Assembly: GCF_000759675.1 (NCBI RefSeq)
Contig: NZ_BAWM01000098.1
Coordinates: 248,001-312,000 of the forward strand
DNA length: 64,000 nucleotides
Source of the DNA: Neobacillus niacini
GTDB lineage: Bacteria; Bacillota; Bacilli; Bacillales; Cytobacillaceae
Direction: 5' to 3'
Below are positions 1 to 9,700 of this stretch, piece after piece (position 1 is the stretch's first letter; every line of letters begins with the position of its first letter). Both the position numbers and the translations under genes were made by a program. The notes under the pieces were generated by a model that had not been told where the DNA came from, did no database searches, and saw nothing but the letters and a program-made list of their open reading frames with translations.

Positions 1-812
1 CCTTCCGTATCAAGATCCCCTGTATAATAGAAAAGATAGGATTTAGCTGGAAACATTCGGAAGAAGAAGGAAAAGCTCCGTTCAATTTTCTTCCCTTCAC
101 CATAAATAATCAGTTCAGGTTCATAATCGAGTTGATTAGCTTCCAATAACTTAATAGAAGTATGAAAGAAAGATAGATTCTCAACAATCAGTACCCGCTG
201 AATATCTTTGATTTCTTTCCCTTGTTTCATCCAAAATACAAATGGCTCACCGTAGTTCACCATTTTAAGCTGCTCTTCAGAAATTCCAATTCTAGCTAAA
301 AATCCTTTTCCATCAGGAAAGCTTTCAATGTCTAGTAAGAATTTTTCATGGCCAAAGAGCTCCAAACTTCTTTCTTCGAATGACACGATCTCGCGTTCCT
401 GCATGGATTGGAGAAAAGAATATAAATTGTCGATTCGGTCCCATTCTTCTTTCGTTTGCCATTCGGGATGCCGTTCATAAAAGGAAAAATCAAACTGATC
501 ACTTAATTTCATCATCGCGAGACGATCCCATTTGGTGTTATGAACTTTTATATTAACCCAGTAATATAATGGAAGCGCTGGTGTTCTACCATTATATTGA
601 TTATTTTGAATCGGGATAAGTTGTCCCTCATCCTGCAAGGTTTCAACCGCACGATAAAACAACGAATAACCGTCCATTTCAAAATAATCATCCATAAGCT
701 TGCGCAACTGTAGTTCTAAATCGTTAATATTTATCTTCTTTTTTTGTTTAGGGTGTTGAATATCAGCTATAAAACCTCTCACCCGTGTTTCAATTACATT
801 GATTGTACTCAC
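1..812 (-). CDS. JetD-like (DUF2220/Toprim) protein, N-terminal part, runs off window
   Basis: An open reading frame of about 270 codons runs without stops to the left edge, so the C-terminus is missing. The last visible part reads like the Toprim core of the Wadjet JetD / DUF2220 family: a strand with VLIVENL (conserved Glu) followed about 50 residues later by YYTGDLDTEG (the DxD metal site). JetD is the nuclease subunit of Wadjet plasmid-defence complexes (known for the family). I chose GTG at 812 because an in-frame stop sits directly upstream; the Shine-Dalgarno is poor, so a downstream start is possible. No JetA/B/C genes lie upstream on this strand within the window, so it appears to be an orphan or a differently organised relative. 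Function is inferred from motifs only. Confidence 0.55.
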   Translation of the reverse strand, partial: MSTINVIETRVRGFIADIQHPKQKKKININDLELQLRKLMDDYFEMDGYSLFYRAVETLQDEGQLIPIQNNQYNGRTPALPLYYWVNIKVHNTKWDRLAMMKLSDQFDFSFYERHPEWQTKEEWDRIDNLYSFLQSMQEREIVSFEERSLELFGHEKFLLDIESFPDGKGFLARIGISEEQLKMVNYGEPFVFWMKQGKEIKDIQRVLIVENLSFFHTSIKLLEANQLDYEPELIIYGEGKKIERSFSFFFRMFPAKSYLFYYTGDLDTE

Positions 813-1235
813 CTACTTTAAATCTTCATAGAGTCATAGGTATAGACTCCTAATATCCTATTTGGACATCCTTTTATTATAAACTAGTTCCGTTATCGTA
901 GGTAAATGAAATTTTCTTACTATAATTGTCGACTGTGTAAAAATTTGGTGTCAGACAACGACAAAAAGGATCAAACCCCAAAAGGATCTATTTCCGTTTA
1001 GAAACCATTTTTACTTTACTCCAGAAGCCTATGTTAGAATAAATAGAGTAGAAGTTATTTACCTTTACTAGAAGATCATGATTGTTTATTTTGAAACAAA
1101 TTAGTTTTATACTATTTAAGAATAATTTAAGGTTTATATAGAACAATAGAAGGGATTGATAGATAAATAGGAAGAGGACGAAAGCTCGGCTTAGAGCGGG
1201 ACTAGTATTCTTCTAAATCGAGAGGAAGATGCACC
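813..1235. other. intergenic region with one dispersed repeat copy
   Basis: AT-rich spacer between two divergent genes. I see no gene. At about 940-978 lies a copy of a dispersed repeat that starts AAATTTGGTGTCAG and continues into ACAAAAAGGATCAAACCCC; a related copy is at 12431-12470. Promoters for both flanking genes must be here, but no convincing -35/-10 pair stands out. Confidence 0.4.
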
Positions 1236-1820
1236 ATGAAAAGAAAATGGATTAAATTATTACTTTTTCTAGCTGCTATAGCGCTAAGCACTTTTTTCAT
1301 AATACAAGACAACGAAACCAAACCGTCTAAAGCAACAGGCATTGAACAAGATCAAGTTGTACCATTACCAACTGAACTCCATCCCGTAGTAAAGGAACGA
1401 AGCGATCAATTAGTCCAACAAGCAGCAAAAAAAGGAATTGTAGTTTTGATTACTGACGGGTTTCGCAGTATAGAGGAGCAGAACCGCATTTATGAACAAG
1501 GACGTACGGCAGAGGGAAATATTGTCACGAATGCAAAAGGTGGAGAGTCCTATCATAATTATGGGCTTGCGATTGATTTTGCACTTGAAACTCCTTCAGG
1601 AAATGTTATTTGGGATCGTCAATATGATCGCAATCAAAATGGAAAGGCCGATTGGTCCGAGGTAGTGCAAATGGCAAAGTCATTAGGGTTTGAGTGGGGC
1701 GGAGATTGGAAAGATTTTAAAGATTATCCACATTTCCAAATGGATTTTGGACTAACAATTGCCGATTTACAGGATGGGCAAAGACCCGATGAATCATCTA
1801 ACGTAGCAGATACCCAGTGA
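1236..1820 (+). CDS. secreted M15 family peptidoglycan peptidase (CwlK/VanY-like)
   Basis: A 194-residue protein with an N-terminal hydrophobic signal or anchor (residues 5-23, after KRK) and an M15 peptidase domain from about residue 45. The motif DGFRSIEEQNRIYEQGRT, then YHNYGLAIDF (zinc His and Asp) and PHFQ (third zinc His), closely resembles L-alanyl-D-glutamate endopeptidases such as B. subtilis CwlK and phage endolysins of the same fold. It should cleave stem peptides in the cell wall outside the membrane. A good ribosome site (GAGAGGAAG) precedes ATG. It is monocistronic, with a hairpin at 1917-1939 downstream. Whether it is an endopeptidase or a D,D-carboxypeptidase cannot be settled here. 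Confidence 0.85.
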   Translation: MKRKWIKLLLFLAAIALSTFFIIQDNETKPSKATGIEQDQVVPLPTELHPVVKERSDQLVQQAAKKGIVVLITDGFRSIEEQNRIYEQGRTAEGNIVTNAKGGESYHNYGLAIDFALETPSGNVIWDRQYDRNQNGKADWSEVVQMAKSLGFEWGGDWKDFKDYPHFQMDFGLTIADLQDGQRPDESSNVADTQ

Positions 1821-1916
1821 TATCTACAAATTTAAGGGGGACTTTTACAGCTATTTAGAGATCTTCTACAATTTCTTCCCTATTTTGTACAGATAACTTT
1901 TAAAGAACGAAAACAA

Positions 1917-1939
1917 ACACCATCCAATTAAGATGGTGT
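1917..1939 (-). terminator. stem-loop, likely terminator
   Basis: Perfect 8-bp stem ACACCATC / GATGGTGT with a 7-nt loop. A T-rich tail follows on the minus strand (TTTGTTTTCG), so it terminates minus-strand transcripts best; on the plus strand it lies about 100 nt past the M15 peptidase gene but has no clear U-run. Confidence 0.5.
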
Positions 1940-1974
1940 CTGCTGCTATTTAGTCCGTCATTTACTCATGTTTA

Positions 1975-2102
1975 CTGGTTTTCGATTAACTGTTTTAGCT
2001 CTTTCTGATTGGCAGCAGTTGATACCGATTCAAATTCAATTAATTCTTGATTACATGAATGTTTAAATGCATCCTTGTCTTCAGCTAAAACGCAGGCCAT
2101 TC
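1975..2102 (-). pseudogene. gltA 3'-end remnant (glutamate synthase large subunit)
   Basis: Read on the minus strand this stretch gives LAEDKDAFKH, NQELIEFESVS and QKELKQLIEN, matching the C-terminal region of the intact gltA in this window (residues encoded near 7016-7132). The DNA is clearly alignable with that segment, with scattered substitutions. There is no start and no upstream part of the gene, so it is a decayed partial duplicate or a remnant of a second glutamate synthase gene. Confidence 0.8.
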
Positions 2103-2109
2103 GTTTATC

Positions 2110-2640
2110 TTAGAATGATAAGGTAGTCGAAAATTGATTTGTTATTACTTTTTCTGTTTTATGAGCGTATAAATCCATTGCAGACCTTACTTTTACTGCA
2201 CTTAATTTAAATCCTGGCATTTTGCATACCGGATCAAGGTCTTTTGAAACTAATAGATTCACATTTTGCGAGTCTGCCCAATGAAAAGGAACAAATACCG
2301 TATCCTGACGAATGGTTTCCGACCATATACTTCTGACAACAATACTACCTCTTTTAGATTCAATCCTTACTAAGGACCGATCTTCAATACCGTATTTTTT
2401 AGCAGTCGCCGGGTGAATTTCGACAAAGGATTCTACATCTCTAGCAGCTAAAGCGGGACTTTTTCTCGTTTGTACTCCTGTTAAATAGTGCGACATCACT
2501 CTTCCTGTTGTTAAAAAGAGGGGATACTCCTCGCTCAGCTGTTCCTTAGCCGGGTCTGGACGGTTTGGGACTGCCACCATCTCCGCCCTGCCATCAGGGT
2601 GGGCAAACGAAGTTTCAAACAATCGTTTCGTCCCCATTAT
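2110..2640 (-). pseudogene. assimilatory nitrate reductase catalytic subunit, C-terminal fragment
   Basis: About 175 codons remain. They start at GTKRLFETSFAHPDGRAEM and run through YPLFLTTGRVMSHYLTG to FVPFHWADSQNVNLL and DPVCKMPGFKLSAVKVR. This is the molybdopterin-dinucleotide-binding C-terminal domain of NasC/NarB-type molybdoenzymes. Intact family members have roughly 700 residues, so the N-terminal Fe-S and catalytic domains are gone. The codons before GTKRLFE are antisense to the adjacent purF fragment, which marks a junction near 2640. It is a broken gene, not a functional reductase. Confidence 0.75.
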
Positions 2641-2755
2641 GCTCATGGTAAAGAACCTCCAACACAAGCGGATGTTGTCGGTGCCGTTCCAGAATCAAGT
2701 GTCCCTGCAGCAATGGGTTTTGCGCAACAATCAGGTTTTCCCTATGACGTGAATG
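2641..2755 (+). pseudogene. purF (amidophosphoribosyltransferase) internal fragment
   Basis: The plus strand encodes HGKEPPTQADVVGAVPES followed by SVPAAMGFAQQSGFPYD, which matches the conserved PurF segment around EADVV..VPDS....A.GFA..SGIPYE. Nothing recognisable as PurF lies before or after, and it lies head to head with the nitrate reductase fragment. It is an isolated fragment of about 38 codons. Confidence 0.65.
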
Positions 2756-2808
2756 CAGCACATCGTACCATTAGTGCCACTATCAATTACTGAATATCTT
2801 TAATGACC

Positions 2809-2854
2809 ATAAAAAAAAAAGAAAGCTGACGGGTAATCCCGACTGCTCTCTTTC
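2809..2854 (-). terminator. rho-independent terminator after tatA
   Basis: On the minus strand a GC-rich imperfect stem (GCAGTCGGG / CCCGTCAGC, loop ATTA) is followed by CTTTC and a run of T, directly downstream of the tatA stop. Confidence 0.7.
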
Positions 2855-2856
2855 TA

Positions 2857-3063
2857 TTAATTTTCTTTTTTAACAGCGGAAAGCGCAGTTTTTTTCGCTT
2901 CCTCTTTGCTGTCATCGGATAGTAATTCTTTTGTGGAACTTTTGAATTCGGCTAATGTACGGCCAAATGCCCGACCGATTTCCGGCAGCTTAGAAGGACC
3001 GAAAATGATAAGAGCAATGACAAGTACTATAATTAACCCTGGAATTCCAATATTGGAAAGCAT
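2857..3063 (-). CDS. tatA: TatA family twin-arginine translocase subunit
   Basis: 68 residues with one N-terminal membrane helix (about 4-20), the hinge FGPSKLPEIGRAFG and an amphipathic, charged C-terminal tail. This is the classic TatA layout; TatA forms the pore of the twin-arginine export system. It lies 72 nt downstream of phoD, which carries a twin-arginine signal, like the phoD-tatAd-tatCd operon of B. subtilis. No tatC follows here: a terminator comes immediately. The start has a strong GGAG ribosome site 8 nt upstream. The likely job is to export the neighbouring PhoD together with a TatC encoded elsewhere. Confidence 0.92.
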   Translation of the reverse strand: MLSNIGIPGLIIVLVIALIIFGPSKLPEIGRAFGRTLAEFKSSTKELLSDDSKEEAKKTALSAVKKEN

Positions 3064-3135
3064 TTACGTTCATCTCCTACAAGTAATGGTAGCTAGTGGG
3101 GGTGTTCATGCTCCCTGACTAGGACTCCATCAATA

Positions 3136-4881
3136 TTAATTCGTTATTGCTTCACGTTTTCGCTTTTTCTCCATTTGCTTTTCGTGCGCGCGGGCATGGG
3201 CACGGTGGCGATCTTCTTCCACTTCATCAGACATTTGAACACCCATAGGTACTGTAGTAGTTGCTATTTCTTTGATCCCTTTAAGATCTTTCTCAAAAAC
3301 AAATGACGCTCTTGTTGAAATATCTGCTCCCTGCTCGGTTACAAATGGGACGACACGGTAATCTGCACGCCATTTTTCAGGAGTGACCTGGCAACGAACG
3401 TAACCGCGGTAATTATTAAAGAATTTGATGTGCGGGTTATCCGCTAAAGATTGGGCCGTGTCTGCACGCCAATCTGATCCGTTTCCGCCTGAAGTAATCG
3501 ATGTTCCGACAAACTCTGCTCCAAAAATCGGAGCCTCTGGATTGTTAAAATCAGTCGTAAGATTAGAAGCCCAGCTTGCATGCACATCCCCAGTAAGGAC
3601 GATAACATTGTTGATGTTAATGCCAGCAACGAAATCCGTAATGCGCTGGCGTGCCGCCGGATAGCCATCCCATGAATCCATACTGAATTTTGGTGCCGTG
3701 ATGCTACCTGATTTGCGCTGTGCAAAGAATATCTGCTGGGCAAGGACGTTCCAATGAGATTTCGAGTTTCCTAGATTACCAAGCAGCCATTTTTCTTGTT
3801 CTGATCCAAGAAGAGTACGCTTTGGATCCAAGGACTCTGGTGTATGAGCCTTTGATCCATCACCATTCGCCTGGTCATCACGGTATTGGTGCGTATCAAG
3901 TACATAGAAATTCGCCAAATCACCATATGTGAAATCCCGGTATAATTGCATGCCGCCATCATGAGGCAATGACGACCTGCGGAGTGGCATGTGCTCATAA
4001 TAAGCTTGGTAAGCCGCGGCACGGCGCTTAATAAAAGCTTCAACAGACTGGCCTTTTTCTGGAATGACATTTGCGTAATTGTTTTCCACTTCATGATCAT
4101 CCCATGTAACAACCCATGGGAATGCAGCGTGTGCAGCCTTGAGGTGTTCGTCTGAACGATATTGGGCATGGCGAGTGCGGTAATCTTCAATCGTGATAAT
4201 TTCATCGCCTTTGTGGGCACGGACATTGCCAGTTGGTGAAAGATACTCGTTCGTACCGTATTCATATATGTAATCGCCAAGGTGGAATACAAGATCAAGA
4301 TCCTCTTTCGCCAAATGCTTGAACGCAGTAAAATAGCCGTGTTCATACTGCTGACAGGAAGCGAATGCGAATGTCATGCTTGCTACGCTGGAACCTGCTG
4401 CCGGAAGCGTTTTTGTTTTTCCAACAGGGCTCAGTTCATTTCCGGTCTTGAAACGGTAAAAATAAATCGTATTCGCCTTCAGGCCGCTCACTTCTACATG
4501 GACAGAATGTGCGAGATTAGGAGAAGCATGCTCCGTTCCACGTTTAATTACGTTCCGGAAGTTTTCATCTGTTGCTAGCTCCCAATTAACGGGAACGACA
4601 TGAGCTGGCATTCCTCCACCATTTAATGGATCGGGAGCCAACCTTGTCCATAATACGACACTGTCTGATAGCGGATCGCCGGAAGCGACACCAAGAGAAA
4701 AAGGATATTCGCTGAAATTCGGAGCAGCCTCTACTTTAAACCCTCCCAATGATTGAGCAATGGTCAACCCAAGAGACAGCCCTGCGATCTTTCCGGCTCC
4801 ATGAAGAAAGCTCCGTCGGTCTAAATTCTTTTTCAAATTTTGTTCGTTAAACTTCCTAATCATTTCGTCCAAATTTGTCAT
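3136..4881 (-). CDS. phoD: Tat-exported alkaline phosphatase D (phosphodiesterase)
   Basis: About 581 residues. The N-terminus holds a twin-arginine signal (LDRRSFLHGAGKIAGLSLGL) and the body matches PhoD: LGVASGDPLSDSVVLWTRL, FHLGDYIYEYG, WDDHEVENNY, LTGDVHASWASN, which carry the metal-binding Asp, Asn and His residues. PhoD enzymes are secreted Fe/Ca-dependent phosphodiesterases/phosphatases that act on cell-wall teichoic acid in B. subtilis. I placed the start at ATG 4881 (MTNLDEM), behind GAGGGGAAG; an earlier in-frame start at 4917 lacks a ribosome site. The C-terminus ends in an unusual Arg/Lys/His-rich tail (EEDRHRAHARAHEKQMEKKRKRE). It is probably cotranscribed with tatA. Confidence 0.93.
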   Translation of the reverse strand: MTNLDEMIRKFNEQNLKKNLDRRSFLHGAGKIAGLSLGLTIAQSLGGFKVEAAPNFSEYPFSLGVASGDPLSDSVVLWTRLAPDPLNGGGMPAHVVPVNWELATDENFRNVIKRGTEHASPNLAHSVHVEVSGLKANTIYFYRFKTGNELSPVGKTKTLPAAGSSVASMTFAFASCQQYEHGYFTAFKHLAKEDLDLVFHLGDYIYEYGTNEYLSPTGNVRAHKGDEIITIEDYRTRHAQYRSDEHLKAAHAAFPWVVTWDDHEVENNYANVIPEKGQSVEAFIKRRAAAYQAYYEHMPLRRSSLPHDGGMQLYRDFTYGDLANFYVLDTHQYRDDQANGDGSKAHTPESLDPKRTLLGSEQEKWLLGNLGNSKSHWNVLAQQIFFAQRKSGSITAPKFSMDSWDGYPAARQRITDFVAGININNVIVLTGDVHASWASNLTTDFNNPEAPIFGAEFVGTSITSGGNGSDWRADTAQSLADNPHIKFFNNYRGYVRCQVTPEKWRADYRVVPFVTEQGADISTRASFVFEKDLKGIKEIATTTVPMGVQMSDEVEEDRHRAHARAHEKQMEKKRKREAITN

Positions 4882-5189
4882 GATATCTTCCCCTCTCAGA
4901 CTACATTTTTTTACCACGACTTTGATTATAAATAGGATTTATTAAAATATTATGAAGATTGTAAATTGAAAATAGTATGGTGTTCGATTGTTAGTTCATT
5001 TATAATAGGCAATTCAATTTAGATATGGATAAAAATAACAATAATATTTTCTGTTTTCCCTAATCCAACAGCTATTCTATCGATTTTAGCTAGTCATTTT
5101 CTCCTGTTTTTTTTAATATTATTTTCATAAAAACCTTACAAACTATCTTTGTACAACATAAAATTTCAAGATTCAAAAGAATCGTTACC
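4882..5189. promoter_or_regulatory. phoD upstream region, AT-rich
   Basis: No gene is visible. On the minus strand a TATAAT sits at about 4924-4929, 43 nt before the phoD start, without a good -35; several TT(T/C)A(C/T)A-like hexamers lie upstream. In B. subtilis phoD is PhoP-activated, so such hexamers could be PhoP boxes, but here their spacing is not the regular 11 bp, so this remains a guess. Confidence 0.3.
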
Positions 5190-5190
5190 T

Positions 5191-5229
5191 AAAAAAACAC
5201 TCTTCCACTGAATCGGAAAAGTGTTTTTT
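5191..5229 (-). terminator. bidirectional terminator after gltB
   Basis: Stem AACACTCTTCC / GGAAAAGTGTT with an 8-nt loop, flanked by A-run and T-run on both sides. It lies about 55 nt downstream of the gltB stop. Confidence 0.8.
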
Positions 5230-5281
5230 TGATAAATAATAGATTTAAAGATTTCATTTGAGTATTAATATAAAAAAATTA

Positions 5282-6763
5282 TTAAAATGAAGGAATTTTT
5301 ACACCCAAATATTTGTCGACTTCCCGTGCGACTTCCCTGCCTTCGTTGATCGCCCAAACGATGAGGCTTTGACCTCTTCTGGCATCACCTGCTGCAAACA
5401 CTCCTTCAACGTTCGTTTTGAACTCACCGTATCTAGCTTCAACCTTTTGGTTGACTGCTTTCACACCGAATTGGCTTAATAGAGGCTGCCCTGTTCCCTC
5501 GAAGCCAATCGCGATAAACAATAACTGTGCAGGCCATACTTTTTCAGTGCCTGGAATTTCTTTAAAATAATAACGCCCTTTCTCATCCTTTCGTTTCTCC
5601 ATTTGGATGGTGTGAAGCTCTTTAACGGTCCCATTCTCATCGGCGACGATTTTCTTTGTTTGAATAGAATATTGACGAGGATCTCCCCCAAATTTGGCTT
5701 CTGCTTCCTTATAAGCATAATCCATTGTAAAGACGTTTGGATAGGCTGGCCATAAATTATCAGTAGTACGTTCAGCAGGCAATTGTGGATGCTTGCCAAA
5801 CTGAACGACACTGCGGCATTTTTGACGAAGCGCTGTTGCCACACAGTCGGCACCTGTATCCCCACCGCCAATAACGATGACGTCTTTGCCTTCTACATCG
5901 ATATATAGACCATCTTCAAAATTCGAATCTAATAGACTTTTAGTCGCTAGAGTCAAATAATCTATTGCAAAGTGAATGCCTTTAGCTTCACGGCCTTCAA
6001 TCTCTATATCACGTTGCTTCTGTGCACCTGTGCAAAGGATAACTGCATCGAACTGAGCTTGAAGTTCGGAAGCTTTAATATCTTTGCCCACTTCTGAATT
6101 CGTAACGAAGTCGATACCTTCCTGTGTCAATAATCGAATCCGGCGTTCTACCACTTCTTTTTCAAGCTTCATGTTTGGAATTCCATACATCAGCAAACCT
6201 CCAGGACGGTCAGCACGTTCAAAAACAGTGACCGAGTGGCCTGCTTGATTAAGCTGGTCAGCAGCCGCCAAACCAGCAGGACCGGAACCGATAATAGCTA
6301 CTTTCTTTCCAGTCCGTGACCTTGGAGTCCTCGGTGTGATCCACCCGTTTTCAAAACCCTTATCGATGATCGCTTGTTCAATATTCTTGATGGTTACCGC
6401 CGGGTCTGAAATCGCCAACGTACACGAACCTTCACACGGAGCCGGACAAACCCTTCCTGTAAACTCTGGAAAATTATTCGTTTTCAGCAGCCGCTCGAGT
6501 GCTTCTTTCCAACGGCCGCGATAGACTAGATCATTCCACTCCGGGATGAGGTTATGAATCGGACAGCCTGATGTAGCACCTTTAATCTCCATCCCAGTAT
6601 GGCAGAAGGGGATAGAGCAATCCATGCACCGCGCCCCCTGTATACTTAACTTTTCAGCAGAAAAAGGAGCTGTATACTCTTTCCAGTCGTTTAGGCGTTT
6701 TAGAGGGTGTCTTTCTCCGACTTTTTCGCGAGAATATTCCATAAAGCCTGTTGGTTTCCCCAT
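5282..6763 (-). CDS. gltB: glutamate synthase (NADPH) small subunit
   Basis: 493 residues, the usual family length. The N-terminus has the cysteine clusters for two 4Fe-4S centres (CMDCSIPFCHTG, CPAPCEGSC). It is followed by an FAD-binding GSGPAGLAAADQL motif near residue 157, an NADPH-binding GGGDTGADC motif and a C-terminal VFAAGDARRGQSL. It delivers electrons from NADPH to the large subunit, which makes two glutamates from glutamine and 2-oxoglutarate. It starts 18 nt after gltA with AGGGGAG, so the two genes form the gltAB operon. In Bacillus nomenclature the small subunit is GltB; elsewhere it is called GltD. Confidence 0.96.
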   Translation of the reverse strand: MGKPTGFMEYSREKVGERHPLKRLNDWKEYTAPFSAEKLSIQGARCMDCSIPFCHTGMEIKGATSGCPIHNLIPEWNDLVYRGRWKEALERLLKTNNFPEFTGRVCPAPCEGSCTLAISDPAVTIKNIEQAIIDKGFENGWITPRTPRSRTGKKVAIIGSGPAGLAAADQLNQAGHSVTVFERADRPGGLLMYGIPNMKLEKEVVERRIRLLTQEGIDFVTNSEVGKDIKASELQAQFDAVILCTGAQKQRDIEIEGREAKGIHFAIDYLTLATKSLLDSNFEDGLYIDVEGKDVIVIGGGDTGADCVATALRQKCRSVVQFGKHPQLPAERTTDNLWPAYPNVFTMDYAYKEAEAKFGGDPRQYSIQTKKIVADENGTVKELHTIQMEKRKDEKGRYYFKEIPGTEKVWPAQLLFIAIGFEGTGQPLLSQFGVKAVNQKVEARYGEFKTNVEGVFAAGDARRGQSLIVWAINEGREVAREVDKYLGVKIPSF

Positions 6764-6781
6764 TTTTCCTCTCCCCTTTCC

Positions 6782-9700
6782 TTAACCGATTGAAGCTTCC
6801 TGTTGTTTAAATTGTTTTGGTTTTGCTGAGGAATTCGCTAAAAAGGCACTCATTACTGCTTCTTCTTCCGATAAGCCTGCTAGTTTTTGCTCCTCGATCA
6901 ATTGGATCATCCGTTTATAATCCTTCGGAATCACTTTGACAAATTTTCTCACATACTCTTCCCAGTTTTCTAGAACACAGCTCGCCTTCACACTTTCTGT
7001 ATAATGGAAATGGTTCTCGATTAACTGTTTTAGCTCATCCTGATCTGCAGTACTTGATACCGATTCAAATTCAATTAATTCTTGATTGCATAAATACTTA
7101 AATGCTTCCTTGTCTTCAGCAAAGACATAGGCAATCCCGCCGGACATTCCAGCTCCGAAGTTTTTACCCACATCACCTAAAATAACAACACGTCCGCCAG
7201 TCATATACTCACAGCCATGGTCGCCAATTCCCTCAACAACCACTTTTACCCCACTGTTACGAACGGCAAAACGTTCTCCGACACGTCCGTTAATATAAGC
7301 TTCACCGCTTGTTGCCCCGATAAAGGCGACATTTCCGGCGATTACATTTTCGCCTGAAGCGATTTTGGTATGTTCATCTGCTCTAACGATGATTTTTCCA
7401 CCAGACAGACCTTTACCAACATAATCGTTTGCGTCTCCAGTCAGGGTTAGAGTCATTCCTTTCGGTACAAAGGCACCGAAGCTTTGCCCAGCAGAACCAG
7501 TAAACCTTAAGGTAATCGTATCCTCCGGAAGACCTTCCTCACCATATCGTTTGGAAATTTCACTTCCGACAATGGTACCAACCACACGATTTACGTTCGT
7601 AATAGGGAAGCTGACCTCCACAGGTGTTCCCTGTTCTAAAGCTGGTTGTACAGCCGGCAGTATTTTTTGGAAATCAAGTGTTTCGTTAATTCGATGATTT
7701 TGCGGACGTTTAAAGGTGCGTGATCCTTCAGGCTTGTAAAGCAAGGCTGTTAGATCCAAATGCTGAGCCTTCCAATGCGCTTTTGCCCGCTCACTTACCG
7801 TTAAAACATCGGTGCGCCCGACCATTTCCTCAACCGTTCTAAAACCAAGTTCCGCCATAATCTCACGTACTTCCTGTGCAACAAAGCGCATAAAGTTAAC
7901 GATATAATCTGCTTCACCCGTGAACTTTCTTCGAAGCTCAGGGTTTTGAGTGGCGATACCAACTGGACATGTATCCAAATGACAAACACGCATCATCACA
8001 CAGCCAAGAACCACAAGCGGTGCAGTTGCAAAGCCAAATTCCTCTGCTCCAAGCAGGGCTGCCATGACAACATCTTTACCTGTCATTAATTTCCCGTCTG
8101 TTTCAAGCACTACGCGGTCACGCAAACCATTTAACATAAGTGTTTGATGTGCCTCTGCTAATCCAAGCTCCCAAGGTAATCCGGCGTGCTGAACGCTCGT
8201 TTTCGGCGATGCACCAGTTCCACCATCGTAACCACTGATGACAATTACATCGGCTACCGCTTTAGCTACACCGGCAGCGATCGTTCCGACGCCGCCTTTT
8301 GAAACAAGCTTTACGCTGATTCGGGCATCACGATTCGCATTTTTTAAATCATGGATCAGCTGAGCTAAATCCTCGATGGAATAAATATCATGGTGCGGTG
8401 GAGGTGAAATTAAGCTGACTCCTGGCGTTGCCCCACGAACGTCGGCTACCCATGGATATACTTTCTTACCCATCAACTGGCCGCCTTCACCAGGCTTTGC
8501 GCCTTGTGCCATTTTAATTTGGAGCTCTTCGGCATTCACAAGATAATGACTCTTTACACCAAAACGTCCAGAAGCAATTTGTTTAATCTTACTTCCTCTG
8601 TTGTCTCCATTTTCATCCAACACAAAGCGGCTTGAATCCTCCCCTCCTTCACCCGAGTTGCTTTTTCCACCTAAACGGTTCATAGCAATCGCTAATGTTT
8701 CATGTGCTTCCTTACTGATCGATCCAAAGGACATCGCACCTGTTTTAAAGCGGCGAACAATCGATTCAACTGATTCTACTTCTTCAATTGGCACAGCTTG
8801 TCGTGAACCATTAAATGAGAATAAGTTACGTAAGAAGCCAATTCTTTCTTTATTTGCAAGATTCGAATATTTTTTAAATAAGTCAAAATCACCGTTACGG
8901 CAAGCCCATTGTAAAGTATGAATCGTGCCTGGATTGAAGGCATGGTGTTCTCCATCATGTCTCCATTGGAAGTTACTCCCTGATTCTAAGGTCTTGTCAG
9001 TTGATTCCGCATACGCATCCACGTGGCGCAGCTTCGCTTCTTTGGCTAATGTTTCTAATCCAATTCCACCAAGCTGAGATACAGTTCCAGTGAAGTAGCG
9101 GTCGATTACATCTGAGCTGATTCCAACTGCTTCAAAAATTTGTGCACCACGGTAACTTTGCACCGTTGAAATACCCATTTTCGACATGACCTTAACAACA
9201 CCCTCGGTCATCGCGTCCAAGTATATTTCAACTGCTTCTTGATATGTGAACGGTAAAGTTCCATCCTGAACAGCTTCCTGATAAGTAGCGAATACAAGAT
9301 AAGGGTTAATCGCATCAACGCCATATCCAAGCAGCACGGCGAAATGATGAACTTCTCTTACTTCCCCTGTTTCAACAATGATGCTAGCCTTCGTCCTTAA
9401 ACCTTCACGAATTAAGTGATGATGAAGGGCGCTCGCTGCCATTAAAGATGGAATAGCCACTTCATTTTCATTCATATTACGGTCAGACAGGATAATCAAG
9501 CTAATGCCTTCCGCAATGGCTTCGTCTGCTTGACGGCAAACCTCGTTCAAGCCGTTCTCTAAATTCTCAGTGAACAAGATGTCGATCACTTTACTCTTAA
9601 ATGATTCACTACTCTTTAATTCTTCAAGCTGGCTGTTTGTTAGGATTGGTGTCTCCAGCTGAATCCGACGGCAATTTTCTGCTGATGGATGAAGTAAATT

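Noticed and set aside
2599..2793. A 64-codon plus-strand gene
   Set aside because: It is a chance frame over antisense nitrate-reductase sequence and the purF fragment, without a ribosome site.
3444..4578. Long antisense frames across phoD
   Set aside because: Shadows of the real gene: no ribosome sites, no family resemblance, and the phoD frame carries clear enzyme motifs.
4918..4980. PhoP boxes upstream of phoD
   Set aside because: TTTACA and TTCATA hexamers are present but not spaced by 11 bp; not enough to claim a Pho-box array.
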